DNA from: Desulfovibrio sp. JY
GTDB lineage: Bacteria; Desulfobacterota; Desulfovibrionia; Desulfovibrionales; Desulfovibrionaceae
Assembly (NCBI GenBank): GCA_021730285.1
Contig: CP082962.1
Location: 2,294,001-2,358,000, forward strand
DNA length: 64,000 nucleotides
Reading direction: 5' to 3'
The notes under the pieces are model-generated. The model was given only the letters and a program-made list of their open reading frames with translations. It was not told where the DNA came from and ran no database searches. The position numbers were made by a program, and so were the translations under genes. Shown here piece after piece: positions 9,782 through 17,203 of the stretch. Position 1 is the first letter of the stretch. Each line of letters opens with the position of its first letter.

Positions 9782-10249
9782 TTACTCCATGGATACGAGG
9801 TAAACGGTTTCGATGACATAGCGGGCCGAGTAAACGCTCAGGCCCCGGCCCTGGATTTCGGACTGTTGGCCGACGCGGATACAGGGGAACACATCGCCGG
9901 CCGCGATCACCTTTTTGCCTTCCAGAAGGTCGGCCACGGCCTTGAGCAGCGCGTAGCTGCCCGAGGTGGTGGCGTCCCCCCGGCGCGCCAGGGCTTGATC
10001 GCCGCCGTGACGGGCGCAGGCAAAAATGACGAACTCCATATATTCCGCCCGGCGTGGGCCACGATCTTCAAACGACGAGCCGGTGTAGTGGACCAGCACG
10101 GCCGGCCACTGCTGTATGGCTCCCTCGAATTTTTCGAGGTCCATCTCGCCATTGTACGGTTCGATGGCGCGCACGCCGTGGGTCTCGGCCAGGGGCGTGA
10201 GCTTGGCCAGGATGCCGTCCTCGATCTCGGTGATGGTGCGGTCCGCCAT
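9782..10249 (-). CDS. DUF1834 family tail completion protein (Mu gp37-like)
   Basis: 155 residues. The N-terminal pattern (ITEIEDGILAKLTPL) and a later region with GSYALLKAVADLL fit the DUF1834/gp37 family of Mu-like phages. The family is thought to act at the head-tail junction or tail terminus. It begins 2 bases after the virion morphogenesis gene stops and ends 7 bases before the tube protein starts, so the three are one translational block. Confidence 0.85.
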   Translation of the reverse strand: MADRTITEIEDGILAKLTPLAETHGVRAIEPYNGEMDLEKFEGAIQQWPAVLVHYTGSSFEDRGPRRAEYMEFVIFACARHGGDQALARRGDATTSGSYALLKAVADLLEGKKVIAAGDVFPCIRVGQQSEIQGRGLSVYSARYVIETVYLVSME

Positions 10250-10250
10250 G

Positions 10251-10736
10251 CTACGCAGCCTCCGCCAAGTACTGGTTGATGATGTCGATGCACGTCCGCA
10301 GATAGGCGTCCGGCAAAGGCGACTGCGGCAGGTACGGCCGGGCCGGGATGGTCACCCGGTGGCTGCGACCGGCTTGACCGCCGAACTGATGGATCGCGGC
10401 ATAGGCGGCGCTGTTGCCCCAGCCGGCCCCGATCTCCACGGACGTGGGGCCGGGCTTGTAGTTCAGGGAGCCAAAGAGGCCGCGTTCTCCCTGCACCCGT
10501 AGAATTGCCCCCGGCCACTTGCCGCGCTTCTGCCGGGCCAGGATGGTGGACGCGGCAAGGGGCTTCCAGGGCGTGCCGTCCGGGGCCTGCTGCCGCGTGA
10601 ACCCGATACGGGCGAGATTGAGCAGCCGGTTGCCGATATCGTCCATGACGTCCTGCATATTGCCGAGCCGGGAGGCCAGGGTGGCCAGGGCGGTGCGCAG
10701 GGCCGCGTCAACGATGCGGATCGTGAAGCCGGCCAT
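10251..10736 (-). CDS. phage virion morphogenesis protein (Mu gpG-like)
   Basis: 161 residues from ATG at 10,736 (AAGGGG 8 bases upstream); a TTG two codons earlier is the less likely start. Motifs RQQAPDGTPWKPLA and HQFGGQAGRSHRVTIPARPY are characteristic of the gpG/phage_tail_S family, which is needed for tail completion and head-tail joining. In Mu this gene lies between gp30 and the protease gene; here it has moved to the connector block beside gp36/gp37-like genes, and its old position holds a gene-free stretch. Confidence 0.93.
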   Translation of the reverse strand: MAGFTIRIVDAALRTALATLASRLGNMQDVMDDIGNRLLNLARIGFTRQQAPDGTPWKPLAASTILARQKRGKWPGAILRVQGERGLFGSLNYKPGPTSVEIGAGWGNSAAYAAIHQFGGQAGRSHRVTIPARPYLPQSPLPDAYLRTCIDIINQYLAEAA

Positions 10737-10738
10737 GG

Positions 10739-11167
10739 TCAAAACCCCTTGAGTGCGTCGCCGGTCATGATGCGGATCGGCGCGTCGATCAGCACGGCCT
10801 CGCCCTCGGTGGGAGCCGGCGCTTCGACGCCGGCCGCCTGCAAGGTGATGCGCCCGGCCGCCAAGTCCTTGAGCTGGGCCAGGGCCGTGTCATTGTCTTC
10901 TTTGACCTTCGGGGGGGCTTCGTCGCGGTAGAGCAGGTACAGGGCGATGGCCGCCTGCCAGCCGTCGACCATGTCCGGCGTCGAGGCAAACGGCACGGCA
11001 TAGCCAGCGGATCGCGCATACCCGTGGATCGCGGCGGCCGCGTCGGCCAGTGCCTTGTCGAGAACCGCGTCGACGATGCCCCCGGTCGCGGGCACGGCGC
11101 GGTCGGTCAGCTGGATCAGCTTGCGCTCGCCGTAGCGGTCGATCATGCCGGCTTTATCAACGTACAT
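10739..11167 (-). CDS. DUF1320 family protein (Mu gp36-like)
   Basis: 142 residues beginning MYVDKAGMIDRYGERKLIQL, the hallmark opening of the DUF1320/gp36 family of Mu-like phages. The central stretch with DMVDGWQAAIALYLLY is also typical. The family is a head-tail connector component. It ends 2 bases before the ATG of the gpG-like gene. Confidence 0.92.
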   Translation of the reverse strand: MYVDKAGMIDRYGERKLIQLTDRAVPATGGIVDAVLDKALADAAAAIHGYARSAGYAVPFASTPDMVDGWQAAIALYLLYRDEAPPKVKEDNDTALAQLKDLAAGRITLQAAGVEAPAPTEGEAVLIDAPIRIMTGDALKGF

Positions 11168-11179
11168 CGCCCTGCCTCC

Positions 11180-11422
11180 TTACTTGCCGGTCTTGGGCGA
11201 CTTTTCGCCCTTGTCGTCCTTGCCGCCGTCGGGGTCGCCGTTGGCCGGGGCGGCGTCGGGCAGCTCCAGCTCCTGCACGACGAGATTCCGCTCGGCCTTG
11301 AGCGCCGCGAGCTGCTCGGCGGTAAAGGTGTCGGCCGGATGGTCCGTGGGCACGTCCGGGTGGGACATGCCCGCCCGGCGGAACCCCTGAATCTTGGATG
11401 TGATACGGATGACTTTCGGCAT
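11180..11422 (-). CDS. small phage protein, HI1506/gp35-related
   Basis: 80 residues. The N-terminal half (MPKVIRITSKIQGFRRAG) is typical of the short gp35-like proteins that follow the major head gene in Mu-like phages. The C-terminal half is acidic and Pro/Gly/Lys-rich and probably disordered. It has GGAGAATCCC before the ATG. Its exact role is unknown; position between the major head protein and gp36 suggests a minor head or connector protein. Confidence 0.8.
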   Translation of the reverse strand: MPKVIRITSKIQGFRRAGMSHPDVPTDHPADTFTAEQLAALKAERNLVVQELELPDAAPANGDPDGGKDDKGEKSPKTGK

Positions 11423-11446
11423 GGGATTCTCCTCTTCTGCCAGTGA

Positions 11447-12340
11447 TTACGCGAGGTACGGCACGGGCAGCACGTCGGCCGTCCCGAACCATTCGTTGGT
11501 GGCTCCGGCTGCGTTGTATTCGTTCTTCAGGAGCTTCCGCGCCGGGCCTTCCAGACTGGGGGGGACTACGAGCAGGTTGGGCATGATGCCGAGCGGTTTG
11601 CCGTCCTCGCCCTTGAAACTCTGCATGGCCGCGCGGGCGGCGGAATAGTTGTCGGCATCCAGGGTTTGCTTGGAGCCGTAGGCCATCTGCCAGAAGCCGA
11701 AGCCGACGTTGACGCGGGCGTCCACGCCATAAAGATACTCGCCGCGCATGAACACGTTTTCATCGGTTTCGCGGTCGAGGCGGACCAAGTTGTAGTCCTT
11801 GCGCTTCTGAAAGATCAGCGGCTTGACCGGCCGGGTCGTATCCAGCAGATACCACGCCGTATCCGTTCCGCCGCCGAAGTTGGAGACGCTGACGGTGGCA
11901 CCGTTGATCTCGACCGGGTGATCGGTGTCGAAAAAGTACTGGCCGTCGTAACAGGCCGTGGCGAACCCGGCCGCGAGCAGCTCGAAGACCAGGGTGTCGG
12001 GATGACGCGCGGCCGCGTCGCCGAGCATGGTGAATCGCGGTCCGTAGATGCCGTAGGTGTCGTCTTCGATGGCCTCGCGTTTGATGCCGATGGTCTTCTC
12101 AAACGGCTTGTTGCGGATCGCGTAGTCATGCAGGGCGAGTGCCTTGACCACACGGTCGCCGAGCCATTCCCGCAGGCCGCCGATATCGGCCAGCCAGGGA
12201 TAATGCTCCTCGGCCGTGGTCGAGGGCGAGAGCATGGCCACCCTTTGCCAAAACGATGGTGCGGCCGCAAAAGCGGTCTGGAACAGGAGGCGGTAGCCGG
12301 CGAACAGCGTCGACAGCGCGGCGGCGTTGATGACATCCAT
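11447..12340 (-). CDS. major head protein (Mu gpT-like)
   Basis: 297 residues, close to the 305 of Mu gpT. Recognisable segments include WLGDRVVKALALHDYAI, FEKTIGIKREAIEDD and the final third with YGVDARVNVGFGFWQMAYGS. It forms the capsid shell. The ribosome site is AAAGGAGATTG. It follows the protease/scaffold and the small decoration-type gene, the usual order for capsid assembly genes. Confidence 0.95.
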   Translation of the reverse strand: MDVINAAALSTLFAGYRLLFQTAFAAAPSFWQRVAMLSPSTTAEEHYPWLADIGGLREWLGDRVVKALALHDYAIRNKPFEKTIGIKREAIEDDTYGIYGPRFTMLGDAAARHPDTLVFELLAAGFATACYDGQYFFDTDHPVEINGATVSVSNFGGGTDTAWYLLDTTRPVKPLIFQKRKDYNLVRLDRETDENVFMRGEYLYGVDARVNVGFGFWQMAYGSKQTLDADNYSAARAAMQSFKGEDGKPLGIMPNLLVVPPSLEGPARKLLKNEYNAAGATNEWFGTADVLPVPYLA

Positions 12341-12367
12341 TGTTTCAATCTCCTTTCTGGGGCCGGG

Positions 12368-12775
12368 TTAGAACTCGACCCAGACGCCGTTGATGGCGTC
12401 CACGTCTCGGATGATGCCGATCGCCGATCGGGTGCCGGTGCCGTCGTTGGAGGCCACGGTCTGGTCGTCCACGGCGTAGGCCGATCCGCCGACATGGGCG
12501 CGGGTGACGGTATCGGTGCCGTCGTTGTCGAACGCGAAGACGCCTCGCTCGACTTCGACAAACGCCGCGCCATCAGCCCCGGTGGCGTTGGAAACGGCCC
12601 CTGTCGCGCGGCCGAGTCCCTTTTTCCCGGTGGCCGTGGTGGCCGGCTCGGCGTAGCCGGTCGCGTTCAACACGGCCAAGGCCCCGACGAAAAAAACCGC
12701 TCCGGCGGCCACGGGATGCACAACGATCTTGCCCTTGCGCCTCGGCGTGTTGCGATCCTTGGTTAAAGCGGCCAT
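12368..12775 (-). CDS. putative capsid decoration protein
   Basis: 135 residues, rich in Ala, Gly, Thr and Val and mostly beta by pattern (GAVFFVGALAVLNATGY, SAIGIIRDVDAINGVWVEF). Small beta-rich proteins of this kind between the scaffold and the major capsid gene are usually head decoration or cement proteins (DUF2190-like). It starts 3 bases after the protease/scaffold gene ends. Assignment is by position and composition. Confidence 0.65.
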   Translation of the reverse strand: MAALTKDRNTPRRKGKIVVHPVAAGAVFFVGALAVLNATGYAEPATTATGKKGLGRATGAVSNATGADGAAFVEVERGVFAFDNDGTDTVTRAHVGGSAYAVDDQTVASNDGTGTRSAIGIIRDVDAINGVWVEF

Positions 12776-12778
12776 CGC

Positions 12779-13438
12779 TTACACTCCCTCCTTTTTCAGA
12801 CTCTTCTTGAACGCCTCGGGATCGAGGCCGAGACGCGAACACACGGCCAGATCGATCTCGCCGAGCTGCCCATCGGCGGCCGGCGGCTGGCCGTGCGGAC
12901 CTTCCTGGCCGGGCTTGACGATGGACGGCGCAACCGCCGCGAAAGCCTTGAATCCTTCGAGGTCCTTGGACGCGTAGGCCAACGCCCAATCCTTGTTGCC
13001 GGGCGTGACCTTGCCGGCCTTCATGGCCGCTTCCACTGCCTCAACGGCCTTGTCTTTGGCCTGGCTGTTTTCCAGGGCCGCAAGGCGCGAGGCCACGGCT
13101 TGCAGCTCGGACACGGGAGCCCACTTGGTGGGATCGGGGCTGGCGTCCGGCTGGCCCCGCTTGGCGAGGACGTCCCTGGCGCAGGCGGCCAGCTGGGCCG
13201 GCTTGACCGGATCGGACATCCCCATGGCCTTGGCGGTTTCCTCGACGGCGGCCAGGACGTCGGCCAGGGCCTTGTCGGCTTCATAGGCCATGGCGGTTTC
13301 GGGGAGCCCCAGGCGTTTGGCCATGGCGGCGAGGCTTTTGGCCTCCCCCTGGGCGCACGTGACGATCCCTTCGGCCGTCGTGTCGGGCTTGAGCCCATAC
13401 GCGGCAGCCAGGGCGGCAATGACCTGTTCGAGGGTCAT
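12779..13438 (-). CDS. nested in-frame scaffold protein (Mu gpZ-like)
   Basis: Within the protease gene, the codon for MTLEQVIAALAAAYGL is preceded by GGAGGAGAA directly before the ATG at 13,438, a better ribosome site than that of the full-length gene. Starting there gives a 219-residue, helix-rich, acidic and Ala-rich protein lacking the protease domain. Mu makes its scaffold (Z) in the same way from the 3' part of gene I. The site is seen in the sequence; separate translation is inferred. Confidence 0.7.
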   Translation of the reverse strand: MTLEQVIAALAAAYGLKPDTTAEGIVTCAQGEAKSLAAMAKRLGLPETAMAYEADKALADVLAAVEETAKAMGMSDPVKPAQLAACARDVLAKRGQPDASPDPTKWAPVSELQAVASRLAALENSQAKDKAVEAVEAAMKAGKVTPGNKDWALAYASKDLEGFKAFAAVAPSIVKPGQEGPHGQPPAADGQLGEIDLAVCSRLGLDPEAFKKSLKKEGV

Positions 13439-13915
13439 TTCTCCTCCGTTGGGGTTATGGAGCCTGCTGGCCAGGGCCTGCATCTCCAGTTCAGGGGTAT
13501 TGGTAAGGGCCGCGTGCTCAATGCGCAGGACGCGACCATCCACGTCGAACCAGAAAACAGGCGAAAGGTATCGATATTCTCGGGCAGCGATGCAGGCCTC
13601 CGCCGTCGGCGTCCATTCCACGCGAGCCCAAATACCGTCGTCCCGCACCGCAAATTCTTTGAACCAGCCTGCGGCCGGCGCGGGGCGGCCGTTGTCGCGG
13701 CTCCAAAGGATTTGGTGGTCGTAGTCGATGGGCAGGTCCGCACCCGAAGCGGCGGCCAAAGTGGCGTCGATGACACTCTGTGGGTCATTCAGTTGAAATG
13801 GCCCGATCCCACTCCGGCCGGCGAATGAACCGGCGGGCATGACCTGGACCCATTCAGGAGCCTCGCCGGCATTGCCGGCGGCCAACGGGAGGGAGTTTAC
13901 AGCGCGTCGCAACAT
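12779..13915 (-). CDS. phage protease/scaffold (Mu gpI-like)
   Basis: 378 residues from ATG at 13,915; the frame stays open to a TTG at 13,960, but that codon lies inside the promoter-like palindrome. The N-terminal half fits the Mu I protease family (FQLNDPQSVIDATLAA, LPIDYDHQ, WARVEWTPTAEACIAAREYRYLSP). The C-terminal half is helical and scaffold-like. An internal ATG with a very strong ribosome site divides the two halves. The ATG is only 9 bases from the proposed -10 of the late promoter, so translation may be close to leaderless. Confidence 0.92.
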   Translation of the reverse strand: MLRRAVNSLPLAAGNAGEAPEWVQVMPAGSFAGRSGIGPFQLNDPQSVIDATLAAASGADLPIDYDHQILWSRDNGRPAPAAGWFKEFAVRDDGIWARVEWTPTAEACIAAREYRYLSPVFWFDVDGRVLRIEHAALTNTPELEMQALASRLHNPNGGEMTLEQVIAALAAAYGLKPDTTAEGIVTCAQGEAKSLAAMAKRLGLPETAMAYEADKALADVLAAVEETAKAMGMSDPVKPAQLAACARDVLAKRGQPDASPDPTKWAPVSELQAVASRLAALENSQAKDKAVEAVEAAMKAGKVTPGNKDWALAYASKDLEGFKAFAAVAPSIVKPGQEGPHGQPPAADGQLGEIDLAVCSRLGLDPEAFKKSLKKEGV

Positions 13916-13924
13916 GGCCCGGAC

Positions 13925-13971
13925 CCTAGCGGGCCGGGCGGCAGGATGCAGGGCGGACAACTGTCCGACCC
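13925..13971 (-). promoter_or_regulatory. putative late promoter for head/tail operon (PI-like)
   Basis: Leftward element upstream of the protease gene: a dyad CGGACA-AC-TGTCCG at 13,954-13,967 within a GGG/CCC frame, then exactly 23 bases, then GCTAGG (13,930-13,925), then 9 bases to ATG. The same arrangement with identical spacings occurs before the lysis region at 22,662-22,704. The position matches Mu PI, which is activated by the Mor-family protein C through a dyad next to the promoter. The -10 assignment is tentative. Confidence 0.7.
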
Positions 13972-14274
13972 AAACGGGTTCTCAACGGAGGGGATGCGTG
14001 GGAGGAAAACGAGGTTGCGATCCGGGTAACCCCATTGGACGGCCAGAGGCAACCCCGGACATACCCCGCAAACGCGTCAGACCATGTTTACTAGGCGATT
14101 TACTGGTTTTTACGGCCGTCGCCCTGGCTTCGCTTGCCCCGGGCCGAAAACGGGCTTATATTGCTCTTGACCTTTTTGACCGCCCTGTTTGGCCGGATAA
14201 TTCGCTCCCGGCTGAGTTTGCCCCGCCCTGGCAGCGGGAAAGCTCCGGGTGGGGGTGGCGTCCCACCAGGGCGG
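13972..14274. other. gene-free stretch between head genes
   Basis: About 300 bases without a convincing gene, unusual in this tightly packed region. It holds a + strand promoter-like pair and a + strand terminator (listed separately as a candidate small RNA). In Mu the gpG gene occupies this position; here gpG is at 10,251. Open frames crossing the stretch on either strand have poor composition. Confidence 0.6.
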
Positions 14275-14286
14275 TTATTTTATTCG
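14134..14286 (+). ncRNA. candidate small RNA on + strand, promoter to terminator
   Basis: TTGCCC (14,134-14,139), a 17-base spacer and TATATT (14,157-14,162) form a sigma-70-like promoter. About 60 bases later CCGCCCTGG (14,223-14,231) pairs with CCAGGGCGG (14,266-14,274), with an inner GGTGGG/CCCACC stem, and is followed by TTATTTTATT: a good intrinsic terminator on this strand only. The predicted RNA is about 115 bases and antisense to the intergenic part of the late transcript. No coding frame fits. Expression is not known. Confidence 0.4.
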
Positions 14287-15618
14287 CTCGTACAGCCCGG
14301 CGTTATCCAAAACGGCCGGGTCGATGATCCGACCGGACCGCACGTCGTTCGTGACGATGCGCACTCTCGCCCCAGCCGCGTCATGCGCCTTGGCGGCATA
14401 GTTGACCTGCACCACCAATTTCCCCGCCGACTCCTCGCCGGCATCGATCAGATACAACAGCGCCGGGTTGGCCTTGTCCCAGTAAATCGCCTCCGGCTCC
14501 CAGAGGGCGTCCACGGCGCGCGCGATAACCTCGCGGGGCAGGCCGATGCCGCTTGCCCGCTTTGTTTCGCGGTAAATGTGGGCAATACCCGCTTCCGAGA
14601 GCGTGATGGCCCCGCTGGACAGCTCGACCGCCTCGCCTCCGGCGCTGGCCCGGCCGGCCGCGAAAAACTCCAAGACCTCATCCGGCAGCGCCCCGACAAC
14701 CCGACGTTCACCGGTTTTTATGGGCGTCCCGGCGGCCAGGGCATCCAGGCGCGGCTTGATCCAGTCCGCCAGATCGCGCTTGAGCGCCGGCACCACAAAC
14801 CGGGCGCTGGCGGCCTGGGCGGCGGCCATATCCGGCGAGGTGTCCACGAGCTTACCCATCATGGCCCGGGCCGCGTGGCCGTCGAGCGCCGCCTCGCCCG
14901 GGTTGTAGGCAAAGCCCGGATCGATGCCGCGCGGGATCATTTGCGTCTCGCCCGTGCGGTCGTTGGTGTAGAGGGTCAGGTCGTCCTCGGGATCGGGCGA
15001 CACCTTGTAGCCAAAGGCTTCTAGGTCGTGGGCCGAAAGCTGGATGGTCGAGCACCGGCAGTGCCAGCCATTAGGTGGATAGTGGGTCTTCCACCAAGGG
15101 TGATCGACCGGCAGGACGGTCCCATTCCAAGCGCGGTGTTGAGGGCGCGTGACGCCATCCAGAATGGCCGAATAAAGCAGGTAGGGCGCGTACTTCTTGG
15201 CCCGTTGTATGCGCGCCCATTCGCCAGCCGCCTGGGACATGCGCATGTTGGTGTCGTAGATGATCTTGAGTCGTCGTGGGCTGCCGAGTTGCACGTCCTT
15301 GACCTCGCCGGTCAGCGGGTCCGCTTTTTCCATTTTGCCCCACCATCCTTTCGCTTGCAGGATAGGGGTCAGTTGGGCCGAAAACTGTTTGAGGGTCAAG
15401 CCTTGGCTGATGGCCGCGTCGGTCGCGGCCTGGATATCCTTGAGCACGTCGAAGCCGGCCGTTTTCGCCACGGTAAACGCCGTGGCATGCTCGGCCTGCC
15501 ACATGTCGCGCCAGTCCCAGCTTTCGACCTGGTTAAATCCCTTGGCCTTGAAATAGGCAATGGCTTCCTCGGGCGGGAGCGGCTGGAAACGGATAGAGCC
15601 ATCGTCATTTGTCGCCAC
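14275..15618 (-). CDS. MuF-type minor head protein with toxin-like C-terminal domain
   Basis: 447 residues. Residues 1-200 are the SPP1 gp7/Mu gpF head morphogenesis domain, with the Cys pair in PPNGWHCRCSTIQLS (187, 189). Residues about 305-447 form an extra domain (EAIYWDKANPALLYLI, KLVVQVNYAAK, RVRIVTNDVRSGRI) resembling the phage Barnase/EndoU/ColicinE5-like nuclease domains often fused to MuF proteins. The first part joins portal and capsid; the second may be an effector delivered with the virion, as proposed for MuF polymorphic toxins. Start overlaps the portal gene by 14 bases. No separate immunity gene is obvious beside it. Confidence 0.88.
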   Translation of the reverse strand: MATNDDGSIRFQPLPPEEAIAYFKAKGFNQVESWDWRDMWQAEHATAFTVAKTAGFDVLKDIQAATDAAISQGLTLKQFSAQLTPILQAKGWWGKMEKADPLTGEVKDVQLGSPRRLKIIYDTNMRMSQAAGEWARIQRAKKYAPYLLYSAILDGVTRPQHRAWNGTVLPVDHPWWKTHYPPNGWHCRCSTIQLSAHDLEAFGYKVSPDPEDDLTLYTNDRTGETQMIPRGIDPGFAYNPGEAALDGHAARAMMGKLVDTSPDMAAAQAASARFVVPALKRDLADWIKPRLDALAAGTPIKTGERRVVGALPDEVLEFFAAGRASAGGEAVELSSGAITLSEAGIAHIYRETKRASGIGLPREVIARAVDALWEPEAIYWDKANPALLYLIDAGEESAGKLVVQVNYAAKAHDAAGARVRIVTNDVRSGRIIDPAVLDNAGLYERIK

Positions 15619-17203
15619 TGTCCGCCCCCGTTTCGCCGCCCAGCCTCGCCATAAACGTCATGCGGGCCAGATGCTCGGTCAAGGGGCCGGCATCCTGGCC
15701 GGCCAGGGCCTCGGACAGGCGGCGCTGAAACTCCTCCAGGCTGGTACATTCGGCGAGCAGGCGGCGCACCGGTTCCAGAAGCGGGTCCACCAACTCCTGC
15801 CAATCGTCCAGTTCCTCGGCCACGGCCACGTCCACGGCATCCATGGGCCGCTCGGGCGCGGCAGCCTGGGGCGTGGCGGCATTGACGGCCCGGCGCGAGG
15901 CGGCAGCCTGCCGGCCCGAGGGCGCATCCCCGGGATCGGGCTGCGCCGGATCGGCGGTAGCTCCCTGGCCGGGGGCGTGGAGCAGCTCCTCATCCGGGGC
16001 TGGATCGGGCAGGCCGTATTTGTCGCGGATCGTGGACATCCCGACCTTAAGCCCCAAGGGCACCAGCGTTTTCAAATTCTCGGCCAGGGCCGTCAGGTCC
16101 TCTTCATCTTCGCGGCGGATAATGATCCGAGGATAGTACCGGCGCGGGCCGAGATTGAGGTCGACCATCGGCCGCACAAGGTCGCGGTTGAGGGTGGCGG
16201 CCAGTTGCCGGGCGTCAGCCGCTTCGATGTCGCGGCGCACCTCTTCGTGGGCATTGGCCGTGCCCACGTGCTGGCCCACATCCGTGGTCCCCGTTTGGCC
16301 GAGGACGGCCTTGGAAACCTGCTTGTCCAGGAAGTTCGCCAAGTTCTCGAAAAGCTGGATCGAACCCGAAATCTTGGCCTCGATAAAGTCGATGGACATG
16401 GAGGCCGGGATGATGGCCGCCGCGTCCCGGGAGATGGAGCGCACGGCCTGGAGGAGCACCTGCTTGTCCCGTTCGGACGCGCCCGGGCCGTATTTCCCGA
16501 CGCGCAGGGGCACGCCGAACACCTCGGCGAACTCCACCCAGCTCTTCAAATCGAAGTTTTTGAAGAGGTAACACCAAGCGCTGACCCTGGCCAAACCGCC
16601 ACGAATGGGCAGGCCGCTCTTGGATTTGTGAACGTGGGAAATGTACTTGTACGGCGAGAGCGGCACGGGCTGGCCACTTTCGGAAAGGAGCATGGGCGTG
16701 CGGCCATCCACGCGATCGAACTGGAACCATTTGGGGTCACGCCATTCCAGACGGGCCGGGAACCACTCCCCCCCCGAGGTGTCCCAAATGATTTCCGTCT
16801 CACTGAATGCCTTTCCGACCGCATCGAGCACGTCGAAAAGCTCGTCGGCCAGCTCGTCGCGGTTGAGCCAGTCGCGGACCAAGTCCGCCGCTTTGACGTC
16901 CTCGGCCGAGTCCGTGGCCGAAGCCACAGTAATGTCCAATCCGGCGACCTGATTCTTCCGCGTACTGAGCACACTGCGGTAATGGGGGTCGCGCTCCTCC
17001 ATGTCCTCGGCAAGCTCCAGATATTCGGTCGGGTCAAACTCCTCGGCCGCGCGCAGCAGCCGGGCCAGCCGTCCCGGGGTAAGCCCGGCTGCCGGGTGGC
17101 CGGACAGCACTTGGCGCACGCCGGTCACAGTCGGTCCGGCTTCCTCTTCCTTCAGCCGTCCCGTGTCCACGGGCCGGCCCAAATGGTCATATAGCGTCGG
17201 CAT
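15605..17203 (-). CDS. portal protein, DUF935 family (Mu gp29-like)
   Basis: 532 residues from ATG at 17,203, overlapping the terminase stop as ATGA. Typical DUF935 segments include EDMEERDPHYRSVLSTRK, KAFSETEIIWD and GGLARVSAWCYLFKNFDLK. The portal ring is the DNA entry gate of the capsid. The C-terminal 120 residues are low-complexity (Pro/Ala/Gln) and then helical, extending beyond the core fold. Confidence 0.95.
   Translation of the reverse strand: MPTLYDHLGRPVDTGRLKEEEAGPTVTGVRQVLSGHPAAGLTPGRLARLLRAAEEFDPTEYLELAEDMEERDPHYRSVLSTRKNQVAGLDITVASATDSAEDVKAADLVRDWLNRDELADELFDVLDAVGKAFSETEIIWDTSGGEWFPARLEWRDPKWFQFDRVDGRTPMLLSESGQPVPLSPYKYISHVHKSKSGLPIRGGLARVSAWCYLFKNFDLKSWVEFAEVFGVPLRVGKYGPGASERDKQVLLQAVRSISRDAAAIIPASMSIDFIEAKISGSIQLFENLANFLDKQVSKAVLGQTGTTDVGQHVGTANAHEEVRRDIEAADARQLAATLNRDLVRPMVDLNLGPRRYYPRIIIRREDEEDLTALAENLKTLVPLGLKVGMSTIRDKYGLPDPAPDEELLHAPGQGATADPAQPDPGDAPSGRQAAASRRAVNAATPQAAAPERPMDAVDVAVAEELDDWQELVDPLLEPVRRLLAECTSLEEFQRRLSEALAGQDAGPLTEHLARMTFMARLGGETGADSGDK

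Noticed and set aside
8552-10279. 575-codon + strand open frame over tail genes
   Set aside because: Composition is that of a complementary-strand shadow and the opposite strand holds well-supported tail genes with ribosome sites.
13839-14327. 162-codon + strand frame in the gap between head genes
   Set aside because: No ribosome site and Arg/Pro/Gly-rich composition; the start lies inside the protease gene.
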